A stretch of DNA of 64,000 nt from Terriglobia bacterium (GCA_020073705.1 JAIQES010000014.1:1-64000), one strand, 5' to 3'; positions 43,872 to 52,490 are shown, numbered from the stretch's first letter. The notes: generated from the sequence alone by a model not told the origin. Numbers and translations: made by a program.

Positions 43872-45089
43872 ATGGCTGAGTTTGTTTGCAAAGTCGCCGA
43901 CGCAAGCGGCAAGGTTTATTCGCAGGTTGAAGCCGCCCAGTCGGTTGCGGAAGCCCGTCAGAAGCTCTCTGACCGCGGCCTATTTGTTTATCAAGTCCGC
44001 TCTCGGGACAGGTTTCTTGGACAGGTTTTGGGCCGCCGCAGCCAAAAGACGGTCCGCGGAAATGATTTCCTGGTTTTCAATCAGCAGTTCAACACATTGA
44101 TCAAGGCAGGAATCCCCATTCTGAAGGCTCTGGATCTGTTGGCCGAGCGAGCTGCCGCTCCCCGGCTTCGGCCTGTCCTGGGCGAGGTTCGTCGCCTAGT
44201 TCGCGAAGGGACCACATTGTCCGCGGCGCTGGAACAACAGGGTGTATTCCCAAAGGTGTACACGACCTCGGTCCTGGCGGGAGAGAAGAGCGGCAATCTG
44301 TCTGGTGTGCTCGACTATTATATTGCCTATCAGCGTGTGAGCACCGGACTGAGAAAGAAGTTGATCGCCACGCTGATTTATCCGGTGATTCTCATCTGCG
44401 CCGCTACGGGAATCGTCACTTACCTGGTGGGCGCTGTCATTCCGAAATTCGCCCTACTTTATAACGACCTGAACGTGAACCTTCCAGAAGCCACTCGGAT
44501 ATTGCTGGCGGTAACAGTTACGTACCGCCCTTATTTGTTGGGTGCCGTCGGACTGCTCGTGCTGATTGCTTTGGGCGCGTTTGTCTGGTCCAGGTCGCAA
44601 AGGGGCGGCATGGCCATTGAGCGTTTGCGCATGCGGCTCCCACTGGTGGGTGAAACGCTCACCAAGTTTCAGATTGCCCAGTTTTGCCGGACGCTCTCGA
44701 CCCTGCTGGCGGGTGGTACTCCTCTTGTTCAGGCCATGGAAACGGCCGGGGGCGCCATACGCGGCCATCTCGTGTCGGGCGCTATCACGCGGGCGGCTCA
44801 ATCGGTCCGGGAAGGGCAGTCCCTGCACAACGGGCTTGCTGCCACGGGCCTGGTGCCAGAATTGGCGCTCGAAATGATTGAAGTGGGCGAAGCAAGCGGC
44901 GCCCTGAGCCCTATGCTCGGCAGTGTTTCCGAGTTTTATGAAGACGAAGTGAACACTCATCTGGCGAACCTGGTAGCATTGATTGAGCCGGCCATTTTGG
45001 TGTTCATGGCAATTCTGATTGCTTTCATCCTGGTCGCGCTGTACTTACCGATGTTCTCCTTGTCGGTGGGCGCCCAGGGGCAGGGATAG
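43872..45089 (+). CDS. Second PilC/GspF-type platform protein
   Basis: 405 residues with two T2SSF domains (FNQQFNTLIKAGIPILKALDLL and AQFCRTLSTLLAGGTPLVQAME), two central helices and a final helix (LYLPMFSLSVGAQ). It is a paralogue of the PilC at 34.7 kb but diverged in the first 60 residues (EFVCKVADASGKVYSQVEA). It heads a second assembly cluster, 6 bp before a GspE/PilB ATPase. Could serve a type II secretion-like pseudopilus or a second pilus. Confidence 0.92.
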   Translation: MAEFVCKVADASGKVYSQVEAAQSVAEARQKLSDRGLFVYQVRSRDRFLGQVLGRRSQKTVRGNDFLVFNQQFNTLIKAGIPILKALDLLAERAAAPRLRPVLGEVRRLVREGTTLSAALEQQGVFPKVYTTSVLAGEKSGNLSGVLDYYIAYQRVSTGLRKKLIATLIYPVILICAATGIVTYLVGAVIPKFALLYNDLNVNLPEATRILLAVTVTYRPYLLGAVGLLVLIALGAFVWSRSQRGGMAIERLRMRLPLVGETLTKFQIAQFCRTLSTLLAGGTPLVQAMETAGGAIRGHLVSGAITRAAQSVREGQSLHNGLAATGLVPELALEMIEVGEASGALSPMLGSVSEFYEDEVNTHLANLVALIEPAILVFMAILIAFILVALYLPMFSLSVGAQGQG

Positions 45090-45095
45090 TATCCG

Positions 45096-46724
45096 ATGAG
45101 CACAACCGATCAAACCTTGTCCGCCGAAGCATCCGACCCGCAGGGGGAACGCGAGCGCTCGCGCCGTCTGGCCGAACGGTATCGGTGTCCGTTCGTGGAT
45201 TTGGTCGAGCAGCGCATCGATCCGGAACTATTCCGCAGCATACCCGCGGAGTTGATGTTCCGATTCAATTTCGTGCCCATGGAGGCGCAGAACAGCGCTC
45301 TGGTTATCGCGGTTGCGGATCCCAGCCAGGTCTTGTTGAGCGATGAGCTCCCATTGCTGCTGGGCAAGAAGCTGGTCCTGAAGGTCGCTACGCCCACGCA
45401 GATCAGCGACATCCTGAAACGGACAGAACAATCCCAACGCGTCCTCGATCAGGCTACCGAGGCGTTCACATTGACTGTTGTCGAGGAGGACGAGGAAATA
45501 GACGCGACCATCTCCGCGGACACTCTGACGCGTGAGTCTGCGGTCAGCCCGGTTGTTCGCCTGGTGGACACTGTCATTTTCACCGCGCTCGAACGGCGGG
45601 CCTCCGACATTCACATCGAGGCCCGGGATATCGAGGTCGCGGTCAAGTATCGCATTGACGGAGTGCTGGTACACGCGATGGCGCCGATCTCCAAGGATTG
45701 GCTCTCCACCATCATTTCCCGCATAAAAGTCATGAGCGAATTGGATATTGCCGAACGGCGCGTCCCTCAGGACGGGCGTTTCCGTGTCCGGTACAAGGGC
45801 CGCTTCGTGGATTTCCGCGTCTCGATCATGCCTTCGATTCACGGAGAGGATGCGGTTCTTCGCGTTCTCGACAAGGAAACGCTCTCTGAAAAATTTCAAA
45901 ACCTCACCCTCGATGTCGTGGGTTTTTCGGAAGAGGACATGCAAAAGTTCCGCCGGTATATCCGCGAACCCTACGGGATGGTTCTTGTCACCGGTCCTAC
46001 CGGCTCGGGGAAAACGACAACGCTCTATGCCGCCATCAACGAGATCAAATCCGACGAGGACAAGATCATCACGATTGAAGACCCGGTTGAATACCAGGTT
46101 CGCGGCATCACGCAGATTCCGGTGAACGAGAAAAAGGGACTGACGTTCGCGCGCGGACTGCGCTCCATCCTGCGCCACGATCCCGATAAGATCATGGTTG
46201 GCGAAATTCGCGACAACGAGACCGCGCAGATCGCCATCCAGTCCGCGCTCACCGGGCACCTGGTATTCACGACGGTCCATGCCAATAACGTCACCGACGT
46301 CATCGGCCGGTTCATCAACATGGGCGTAGAGCCTTACAACTTCGTCTCCGCGTTAAACTGCATCCTGGCGCAGCGCCTGGTGCGAGTCGTCTGTGTCCAT
46401 TGCAAGAAGCTGGTACGCTATTCCCCGGACGTGTTGCGGGCCTCAGGCCTCGACCCGGATGTCTGGCGCCAGTGTGAATTTGTTGAAGGACCCGGTTGTC
46501 TGGAATGCTCCGGCACGGGCTTTCGGGGCCGCAGCGCCATTTCCGAATTGCTTGACCTGTCCGACCACATCCGCGAGATGATCATCAGCCGGCGGCCGAC
46601 GTCGGAGATCAAGCGGGTCGCGCGCGAGGAAGGCATGACGTTTCTGCGTGATTCGGCCCTTGCCAAAGTGCGCGAGGGCGTGACAACACTCAAAGAGATC
46701 AATAAGGTGACATTCATTGAGTGA
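45096..46724 (+). CDS. Second GspE/PilB-type assembly ATPase
   Basis: 542 residues. A short N-terminal MshEN-like domain, then ASDIHIEARDIEVAVKYRIDG, Walker A GPTGSGKTTTLYAAI near 300, Asp box TIEDPVEYQVRG, Walker B DKIMVGEIRD, His box and the zinc motif CVHCKK...CLECSGTGFRGR. All catalytic residues look intact, so it should be an active extension-type ATPase. No PilT-type retraction partner lies nearby. Overlaps the PilM-like gene by 8 bp. Confidence 0.94.
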   Translation: MSTTDQTLSAEASDPQGERERSRRLAERYRCPFVDLVEQRIDPELFRSIPAELMFRFNFVPMEAQNSALVIAVADPSQVLLSDELPLLLGKKLVLKVATPTQISDILKRTEQSQRVLDQATEAFTLTVVEEDEEIDATISADTLTRESAVSPVVRLVDTVIFTALERRASDIHIEARDIEVAVKYRIDGVLVHAMAPISKDWLSTIISRIKVMSELDIAERRVPQDGRFRVRYKGRFVDFRVSIMPSIHGEDAVLRVLDKETLSEKFQNLTLDVVGFSEEDMQKFRRYIREPYGMVLVTGPTGSGKTTTLYAAINEIKSDEDKIITIEDPVEYQVRGITQIPVNEKKGLTFARGLRSILRHDPDKIMVGEIRDNETAQIAIQSALTGHLVFTTVHANNVTDVIGRFINMGVEPYNFVSALNCILAQRLVRVVCVHCKKLVRYSPDVLRASGLDPDVWRQCEFVEGPGCLECSGTGFRGRSAISELLDLSDHIREMIISRRPTSEIKRVAREEGMTFLRDSALAKVREGVTTLKEINKVTFIE

Positions 46725-47700
46725 GGGCAACAGCGTCCGGGAGGGGATCTACCGAAGTCCTCTGGTGCGGCGCGTGGCGCGCTGGCTCGACGCCATCCCT
46801 CACCCGATGATTGCGTGCGAGATCGCGATCGACTATGTCGCCGCTGCGCGCTGGACGCGTACAGGAATGAGCTTAGACGGCTTCGCCATCGAACCGCTTC
46901 CGCCCGGAGTCATTTTGCCCACGGCGGTCGAGTCCAATTTGATCAATGCGGGCGAGGTGCGCGCGGCGGTCGGCCGGGTGTTCTCTCGTCTTCGAGCCAA
47001 GAACGAGGAGATCGCCCTGCTCGTTCCCGATGCGGTCATTCGCGTGTTTGTGGTTCATTTTGACGTGTTTCCTCGGAAGCAGGAGGAAGCAATTCCGATG
47101 CTCCGCTGGCGGCTCAAGAAGAGCGTGCCTTTTGAAGCAGAGGAAACACTCATTTCTTATATGCGCCAGCCTCCGCGTGAGGAGGGGGTGGATATCGTCA
47201 CCGGGTTGGCGCGGCTGCGAATTGTCCGCGAATACGAATCGCTTGTGGAATCCGCTGGAATGTCGCCCGGCGTCGTCATGAGCTCGACTCTGGCTGCATT
47301 GCCGTTACTCTCCGATGGGCGGCCGGCGCTGCTTATACGTGTGGCAGGTTCGACCTTGACGACGGCTATTGTCCGCGAGGGTGTCCTGTGCGGATACCGC
47401 TGTATCACGCTACCTGCCGATGTATTGCACTTGACGCCACAGGCGTTGCTCGATGAAGTCTATCCTCTTGCGGCTTATTATCAGGACTCCTGGAGCGAGG
47501 GAGTTGCGCAGGTCCGGCTGGCTGGACTTGCCGAACGAACCGAGGAGTTCCGCGAGCCGCTCGAACGCGAGTTGGGTTGTCCGGTCAGCCCGTTGCTCAC
47601 CGCAGCATCGGTCGAGGGACGAATTCGTGCCGGGGAACAACCGCTTGCCGATCGCGGACTGGATGCTTTGATCGGATGGACCCTAAATCGCGGGGCGTAA
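46717..47700 (+). CDS. PilM-like actin-fold assembly protein
   Basis: 327 residues from TTG 46717, overlapping the ATPase stop. The overall shape follows PilM: ACEIAIDYVAAARW near 33, AVGRVFSRLRAKNEEIALLVPDAVIRVF, the PilM-like MLRWRLKKSVPFEAEE near 130, and VVMSSTLAALPLL. The first phosphate loop, normally GIDIGSxxxK, is not conserved, so nucleotide binding may be lost. PilM anchors PilN/PilO at the cytoplasmic membrane face; GspL cytoplasmic domains share the fold. PilN-, PilO- and PilP-like genes follow, supporting the call. Confidence 0.8.
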   Translation: MSEGNSVREGIYRSPLVRRVARWLDAIPHPMIACEIAIDYVAAARWTRTGMSLDGFAIEPLPPGVILPTAVESNLINAGEVRAAVGRVFSRLRAKNEEIALLVPDAVIRVFVVHFDVFPRKQEEAIPMLRWRLKKSVPFEAEETLISYMRQPPREEGVDIVTGLARLRIVREYESLVESAGMSPGVVMSSTLAALPLLSDGRPALLIRVAGSTLTTAIVREGVLCGYRCITLPADVLHLTPQALLDEVYPLAAYYQDSWSEGVAQVRLAGLAERTEEFREPLERELGCPVSPLLTAASVEGRIRAGEQPLADRGLDALIGWTLNRGA

Positions 47701-47734
47701 CCCGCGCTAGAGAAGGGAAGGGAATCAAGTCCCG

Positions 47735-48301
47735 ATGAAGGTTCGCCTCAATCTCGCAACATCGCCGCTCGAAAGTAACCGCCGGTTCACGATGGGTGCG
47801 TCGGCGATTGGCTTTCTGGCCTTGCTCGGACTGTTGCTGCTTTCCCGGCAGGCCTACAGCGCATGGAGCAGCGATAACGAGTTTCGCATCCGACAGGCCG
47901 CGCTCGAGGGGCAAATCGAGTCTCTGCAACGACAGCGTCAGACGCTGTCCTCATTTTTCGACCAGCCCGAAACCGTCAAGCGCCGCCAGCGGGCCGCCTA
48001 TCTGAATGCGCTCATCCAGCAAAGGGCTTTTCCCTGGATCAAGATCTTTATGGACCTGGAACGCATTCTTCCGGAAGGCGTCCGCGTGGTGAGCATCGAA
48101 CCGAAGCTGGCGGGCGATTCTGTGCAGCTTAAGTTGGTCGTGGGCGCCGCCACGGATGAAGGCAAGTTGAAATTTCTGAAAACCCTCGAGACATCGCCCG
48201 AGTTTTCACGTATTCAACTGCTGAACGAATCGCGCCCGAACCGGGCGGATCAAACTGACCGCGTGATGCTGGAGTTACAGGCTCAGTATTCCGTCATTTG
48301 A
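47735..48301 (+). CDS. PilN-like protein
   Basis: 188 residues. VRLNLATSPLESNRRF at the N-terminus is the PilN tail that docks PilM; one membrane helix follows (about 20-38), then a coiled-coil with Gln/Arg repeats (LEGQIESLQRQRQTL) and a ferredoxin-like domain (FMDLERILPEGVRVVSIEP). GspL periplasmic parts look alike. Only 1 bp separates it from the PilO-like gene. Confidence 0.85.
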   Translation: MKVRLNLATSPLESNRRFTMGASAIGFLALLGLLLLSRQAYSAWSSDNEFRIRQAALEGQIESLQRQRQTLSSFFDQPETVKRRQRAAYLNALIQQRAFPWIKIFMDLERILPEGVRVVSIEPKLAGDSVQLKLVVGAATDEGKLKFLKTLETSPEFSRIQLLNESRPNRADQTDRVMLELQAQYSVI

Positions 48302-48302
48302 T

Positions 48303-48845
48303 ATGAAACAGATTATCCAACGCCGCAAAGCCATTATCCGATGGGGTCTCATCGTCATTCTGGGGATGGATGTGCTTCTTGCCGTTGTCAATTGGAGGCT
48401 CAACCAGTCTCCGCGCGTTCCGGCCGGAGAGTTGAGGAGGCTCGAACTGCTGGAGAAATCCTACCGGGCGGATAATGCGCGACTGGGGAAATTTTGGACG
48501 GAATTGCCCGTGGACGAAAAACAATGGGATGCATTCTTTACGACGCATTTTCGTCCCGCGGGGGCAGGGTATTCCGCGGTCAGCGCGGACCTTGGAGAAT
48601 TGTCTGGTTCGGCCGGCCTGCGAACGGATGCGATCACGTTCCACGAGCATAATCCTGATGCGCGCGGCTTGATTGAGGTCGAGATTTCCACGGCAATCGA
48701 GGGAGACTACGAGAGCCTGATAAGTTTCTTGAACAAGCTCGAGCATTCGGACAACTTTTATGTGCTGGATAGCCTCGCATTGGCTTCGAGCAGCGCGGGC
48801 AAACTGCGCCTGAATCTACAATTGAGAACGTATTTCCGGACCTGA
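48303..48845 (+). CDS. PilO-like protein
   Basis: 180 residues: short cytoplasmic basic start (KQIIQRRKAIIRWG), one membrane helix (about 16-30), a coiled-coil segment (LRRLELLEKSYRADNARLG) and a C-terminal ferredoxin-like fold (ISTAIEGDYESLISFLNKLEHSDNFYVLDSLALAS) as in PilO/GspM. It should pair with the PilN-like protein in the inner-membrane alignment complex. One base before the next gene. Confidence 0.85.
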   Translation: MKQIIQRRKAIIRWGLIVILGMDVLLAVVNWRLNQSPRVPAGELRRLELLEKSYRADNARLGKFWTELPVDEKQWDAFFTTHFRPAGAGYSAVSADLGELSGSAGLRTDAITFHEHNPDARGLIEVEISTAIEGDYESLISFLNKLEHSDNFYVLDSLALASSSAGKLRLNLQLRTYFRT

Positions 48846-48846
48846 C

Positions 48847-49380
48847 ATGTCGCGCCGAAATCAGATCATCGTGCTCGGACTGCTATTCGTTGTGCTGGGC
48901 TACCGGCTATATGTAGCGTATCGGCCGCCGGAGAATTCCGGGACAGTTTCTAACCCCAGCGGGCAATTTACCCCTGTTGACGTGGACAACCCCGCATTGC
49001 GTATGGACATCCTCCAACGTTTTCTAAACCTCGAATACAAGGGCGTTCACCGGAACATTTTTAGCGCCACGTTGCCCCCGCCTCCGCAGCCGCTAAGACC
49101 GCCGCCGGTGAACGCCGCCCATGCGGCGGTTCCCACGGGCCCGCCGCCTTTGACCGTGGACGCCAAGTATTTCGGATATGTCAGCGATGACCGTGGGAAT
49201 CATCGGCGAGCATTTTTCGCGACGAGCAATAATGAGGATGTATTCATTGCAGGTGAGGGCGATACACTCATGGGGCGCTTCCGCGTGGTGAAGCTCACGA
49301 ATACGACAGCCGATGTCGAGGAGGTCTCTTCCGGACGCCGTGCTACGCTGATTCTGGAAGAGCCGGTACCGAACGGTTGA
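48847..49380 (+). CDS. PilP/GspC-like periplasmic linker protein
   Basis: 177 residues. One N-terminal membrane helix (QIIVLGLLFVVLGYRLYVAY), a proline-rich linker (PPPPQPLRPPP) and a small beta domain: VDAKYFGYVSDDRGNHRRAFFATS, VFIAGEGDTLMGRFRVVKL. The domain matches the PilP / GspC homology region that contacts the secretin. PilP is usually a lipoprotein, whereas this has a plain membrane anchor like GspC, so the gene set leans toward a type II secretion-like layout. Confidence 0.78.
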   Translation: MSRRNQIIVLGLLFVVLGYRLYVAYRPPENSGTVSNPSGQFTPVDVDNPALRMDILQRFLNLEYKGVHRNIFSATLPPPPQPLRPPPVNAAHAAVPTGPPPLTVDAKYFGYVSDDRGNHRRAFFATSNNEDVFIAGEGDTLMGRFRVVKLTNTTADVEEVSSGRRATLILEEPVPNG

Positions 49381-49385
49381 TCGCC

Positions 49386-50201
49386 ATGCCGATTTCCAGA
49401 AACAATGCGCGCCGCCGGAAACAAGCCGGCTACTCCCTTCTGATGGTTGTATTTCTGGTTGCTACCATGCTGATTTTGGCGGCCGCTGCTGTGCCGAATA
49501 TCCTCGTGCAGGGCCGCCGCGAACGCGAGGAGGAAATGGTCTGGCGCGGGGAGCAGTACCGACGAGCCATCGGGATGTATTTCCAAAAATTCGGGAAGTA
49601 TCCGACAAAGGTAGATGATCTGGTCAAGCAGACCAACGGAATACGCTTCCTCCGCAAGGCCTACACCGACCCCATGAACAAGGAGGACGGGAGCTGGCGG
49701 TTCATTTACGTTGGTCCAAACGGACAATTGATCGGAAGCCTGCGCCGCGTAAGTTTGCTGCAGAGTGTGCTATCGACACCGGCACTTTCCGGCGCAGGAG
49801 CGCAATCGGGTTCTTTCTCAGGACTGCAATCGGCTTCTCCCTCGGGAGCTAACCTGGGAGGCGCTCCTGGTGCACCGGGGCGGACTGGACTGCAAGGAAG
49901 TGGTGGCTTGGCGCCCAATCCCTTGGCGTCCCAACCTCAGCCATTCCAGGGCAGCGTCATCGGTGGAAACATCATTGGCGTTGGAAGCAAGGTAAAGAAA
50001 TCATCGCTGCGCATCTACCAAGGCGGCGACACGTACCAGCAGTGGGAATTCATCTGGAATCCCATGCAGCAGGTTGCGATTCCCGGACAACAAGCCCCCG
50101 TGAATCCGAATGCGCCCGCCGCGCCAACCGGGCCACAACTTCCCGGGCAACCCGCTTCAGGAACGCCGCCGTCGCCGAATACTCCTTCACCTATGCCCTA
50201 G
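49386..50201 (+). CDS. Atypical pseudopilin with Gly/Pro-rich tail
   Basis: 271 residues from ATG 49386. The basic leader RRRKQAG is followed by YSLLMVVFLVATMLILAAAA, a prepilin helix with Tyr+1 but Met in place of Glu+5. Residues about 40-115 resemble pseudopilins (RREREEEMVWRGEQYRRAIGMYFQKFGKYP, LRKAYTDPMNKED). The rest, from about 130, is Ser/Gly/Ala/Pro-rich with no cysteines. Missing Glu+5 is typical of tip-type minor pseudopilins such as GspK. It is the last gene of the second cluster; no other prepilin accompanies it. Confidence 0.82.
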   Translation: MPISRNNARRRKQAGYSLLMVVFLVATMLILAAAAVPNILVQGRREREEEMVWRGEQYRRAIGMYFQKFGKYPTKVDDLVKQTNGIRFLRKAYTDPMNKEDGSWRFIYVGPNGQLIGSLRRVSLLQSVLSTPALSGAGAQSGSFSGLQSASPSGANLGGAPGAPGRTGLQGSGGLAPNPLASQPQPFQGSVIGGNIIGVGSKVKKSSLRIYQGGDTYQQWEFIWNPMQQVAIPGQQAPVNPNAPAAPTGPQLPGQPASGTPPSPNTPSPMP

Positions 50202-50317
50202 TAACAGCAGAATCCGGTTAATCAGTAATCTGCTCAAACTCCGTCGCGGGAATTGCAACAACCTTCACAGACGCAGCAAATCTTCGTCAGAGTGTTGTCA
50301 GGCTGGATTTCCGCTTT

Positions 50318-50992
50318 TTATTGTTGGAGGATTTGGCCGGGGGCCTTATAGGTCTGCCGAAATCTCTGTGTCACGCGGCGAACATAGTCACGCGTCTCGC
50401 GGTAGGGCGGGACGGCATGAAATTGCTCGACCCGATCCGGCCCGGCGTTGTAGGCCGCCAGCGTCAGCGTGAGGTCGCCGTTGTATCGTTGCAGCAGTTC
50501 CTTCAAGTAGCGGGTACCCGCGTCGATATTCTGTCGCGGATCAAATACGTCCGTGACACCAAGACGCGCCGCCGTTTCAGGCATCAATTGCATGAGCCCC
50601 CGCGCGGATTTCAACGATATTGCGTTTGGAGTGAAGTTGGACTCCACGGCAATTACGCTGGCCACAAGCTCCGGCGCGACGCCATATGCTTGCGCGGAAA
50701 CCGCTATGAAATCGGCAAAGGGAACATCCAGTAATTTCAATTTGACCGGCAGGAACGTGTCTTCGGGATCGATTCTGAGCAGAGTGTCCGCGGGAATCTC
50801 AAGCGTTCCGCCCGTCATGGTCAGGCGAATCGTTTCTCCCAGGCGTTCATAGCCGGTGATGTGAACGCGCTGGCCCGATTGCAGGACGGCGTAATCCGCG
50901 CGGGCGACAGGCGCCAGGGCGGCCAGCAACGCAATCGCGGCGCTTGCGGCCAGCCATCGGAATCGAATCAAGTCACGCCTCTGCACGCGCAT
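50318..50992 (-). CDS. Lytic transglycosylase (SLT domain)
   Basis: 224 residues from ATG 50992, overlapping the upstream phosphatase stop. A signal peptide (FRWLAASAAIALLAALAPVARA) precedes a small beta segment and a C-terminal SLT domain: VIAVESNFTPNAISLKSARGLMQLMPETA near 112-140 holds the catalytic Glu, and LTLAAYNAGPDRVE the second motif. Cleaves peptidoglycan glycan strands to 1,6-anhydro products in the periplasm. Close to pilus genes but on the other strand; a role in making room for an envelope machine is possible. Confidence 0.9.
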   Translation of the reverse strand: MRVQRRDLIRFRWLAASAAIALLAALAPVARADYAVLQSGQRVHITGYERLGETIRLTMTGGTLEIPADTLLRIDPEDTFLPVKLKLLDVPFADFIAVSAQAYGVAPELVASVIAVESNFTPNAISLKSARGLMQLMPETAARLGVTDVFDPRQNIDAGTRYLKELLQRYNGDLTLTLAAYNAGPDRVEQFHAVPPYRETRDYVRRVTQRFRQTYKAPGQILQQ

Positions 50993-51812
50993 AGGTCTCG
51001 ATTGCTGCCGCAACGCCACCCTCATCGTTGGTAAGCGTCTCACGCCAGCCAAGCGATTTCAACTCCGGCACGCTGTTGCCCATCACAATCGGAAGCCCTG
51101 CATATTCGAGCATCTCGCGATCGTTCAAGTTGTCTCCGATGGCCATCACATCCTGCCGCGACCACCCGCGACCCCGGACCCACTCCGCCAGCGTAGCGCC
51201 TTTCGAGCACCCCGGAGGAATCACATCCACCATGCCGAAGTCACGGCTGGCGTACACCGTCGTCGCCAGCGAGTACTCGGAGGCAAAATGCAGCTGCACC
51301 AAGACGGCTTCCAGGTCGCGACTCCGGCTGACCGAACCAGTGAACATCACCTGGATCGGGTCCTCCGTGAGACAGTCCAGGATGGGGGATATCTCGGCGA
51401 TGAACTCCTTGTTCCGTTCGAAGTACCCACGCCGCAGAGGGTCGTCCCAGTCAATCCGTTCGAAAATAAGCTGATTGTCGCGCGGGCGGTCAAAGCAAAC
51501 TGCGGCCATGTCTCGGAATTGCGGCGTTGCTTCGAGAACACGGCTCGCCACGCCGACTGGCAACTGGCGGACCATGCGTGTCACCCCGTCGCTTGTTTTG
51601 ACCATAGCGCCATTGTTCACAATCATCGTCAGCGGACAGGGAATCTGCCGCGCAACTGGCATCGCGAAGTCGTAGCGGCGGCCGGTGACCAGAACAATTT
51701 CGATTCCCCGCGCCGCAGCATCCACCACGGCTTGCCGGTTGACGTCCGGAAGCCGCGACCGGCCGTCAAGAAGCGTGCCGTCAATGTCGAGGGCAATAAG
51801 GCGTATTCCCAT
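50973..51812 (-). CDS. Cof-type HAD hydrolase
   Basis: 279 residues from ATG 51812; a TTG one codon earlier is possible. HAD phosphatase motifs: DIDGTLL near 9, VTGRR in motif II near 42, the Lys in CSKGATL near 205 and GDNLNDREML near 228. The cap is of the Cof (C2B) type, LALDIDGTLLDGR style. Members dephosphorylate sugar phosphates or flavin-related compounds; substrate is not predictable here. Heads a two-gene minus-strand operon with the lytic transglycosylase. Confidence 0.88.
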   Translation of the reverse strand: MGIRLIALDIDGTLLDGRSRLPDVNRQAVVDAAARGIEIVLVTGRRYDFAMPVARQIPCPLTMIVNNGAMVKTSDGVTRMVRQLPVGVASRVLEATPQFRDMAAVCFDRPRDNQLIFERIDWDDPLRRGYFERNKEFIAEISPILDCLTEDPIQVMFTGSVSRSRDLEAVLVQLHFASEYSLATTVYASRDFGMVDVIPPGCSKGATLAEWVRGRGWSRQDVMAIGDNLNDREMLEYAGLPIVMGNSVPELKSLGWRETLTNDEGGVAAAIETYARAEA

Positions 51813-52227
51813 CAAGCCATTCTATCGTGGCGCCGCGTCGAGGGCCACATCGGGGTAGTGGGGTAGTACCCTAATCTGGATGGTGCATGGTTACTTGGGA
51901 GGGAGCTCTTACGTTAGAACAAAACCCGTATTATCAACTCGCTTCCGCAAGGACGCTCTGTCTGCAGTAGTGCTCTGGATCACACCAGGACGTGACCCGG
52001 GTCACTGCCGTGAGCATCGGGCTACTGTATAAGAATAGCTGTAAATGGGCGCCATGAGTTTGAAAAGGAAACAGGGTGGGCCGACTATCCGGAGCACGCA
52101 AACGAAAGTGTTCTCAGCTAAATCACCGCGCGCTATTTGGCTACTTCTCGGAACGTGGCAGCTGGTTTTTAGACAACCGCGCTCATAGGACCAAGACACT
52201 GTCGATCGTGAGGGGGGACCGCTGCTT
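51813..52227. other. Intergenic region with a 14-bp palindrome
   Basis: About 415 bp between the phosphatase start and a small gene. It contains the perfect palindrome GTGACCCGGGTCAC (51992-52005) and a short GGGGTAGT tandem (51853-51868). A 44-codon frame from 52054 is open but unsupported. The palindrome may be an operator for the small gene at 52228 or for the divergent phosphatase operon. Confidence 0.4.
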
Positions 52228-52473
52228 ATGTTATCCGTTCCAGATTCTCCAAGGATGAGACTGCAAGAATTGAGAGACAAAAGGAAACCTTTGTGGAAAC
52301 GATTTGAGGACAACCCGGGCGAGACTTATCTGGCTCTCGAACTCAAGATCATTGACGATCAGATCGCGGAATATAATCAGAAAATTCGCCACGAGGGCAA
52401 CAAGATTTTGGTGGACGGCAGGGGATTTGAACCCCCGACCTCATCGTTGCGAACGATGCGCTCTCCCAGCTGA
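52228..52473 (+). CDS. Small hypothetical protein running into antisense tRNA
   Basis: 81 residues. A GAGGGGGG ribosome site lies about 10 bases before ATG. The first 60 residues are helical and highly charged (RLQELRDKRKPLWKRFEDNP, LELKIIDDQIAEYNQKIRHE) and look like a real protein. The last 20 residues (VDGRGFEPPTSSLRTMRSPS) are simply the antisense of tRNA-Ala. The original 3' end seems replaced by the tRNA region. Function unknown. Confidence 0.55.
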   Translation: MLSVPDSPRMRLQELRDKRKPLWKRFEDNPGETYLALELKIIDDQIAEYNQKIRHEGNKILVDGRGFEPPTSSLRTMRSPS

Positions 52474-52484
52474 GCTAGCCGCCC
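52409..52484 (-). tRNA. tRNA-Ala(CGC)
   Basis: On the minus strand the acceptor GGGCGGC pairs with GCCGTCC, with the G3-U70 pair that marks alanine tRNAs. D arm GCTC-AGCTGGGA-GAGC, anticodon stem CATCG-TTCGCAA-CGATG with anticodon CGC (codon GCG), variable AGGTC, T arm GGGGG-TTCGAAT-CCCCT, discriminator A and an encoded CCA. 76 nt in all. Confidence 0.97.
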
Positions 52485-52490
52485 ATTGAA
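52475..52490. repeat. Candidate attachment-type repeat, tRNA side
   Basis: CTAGCCGCCCATTGAA, the 5' end of the tRNA gene plus flank, recurs as CTAGCCGCCCACCGAA at 55614-55629 in the same orientation, 14 of 16 bases equal. The two bracket the unusual small-gene island. May be a relic of site-specific insertion or coincidence. Confidence 0.35.

Noticed and set aside
52054-52188. 44-codon frame upstream of the small gene by the tRNA
   Set aside because: No ribosome site and no recognisable sequence.
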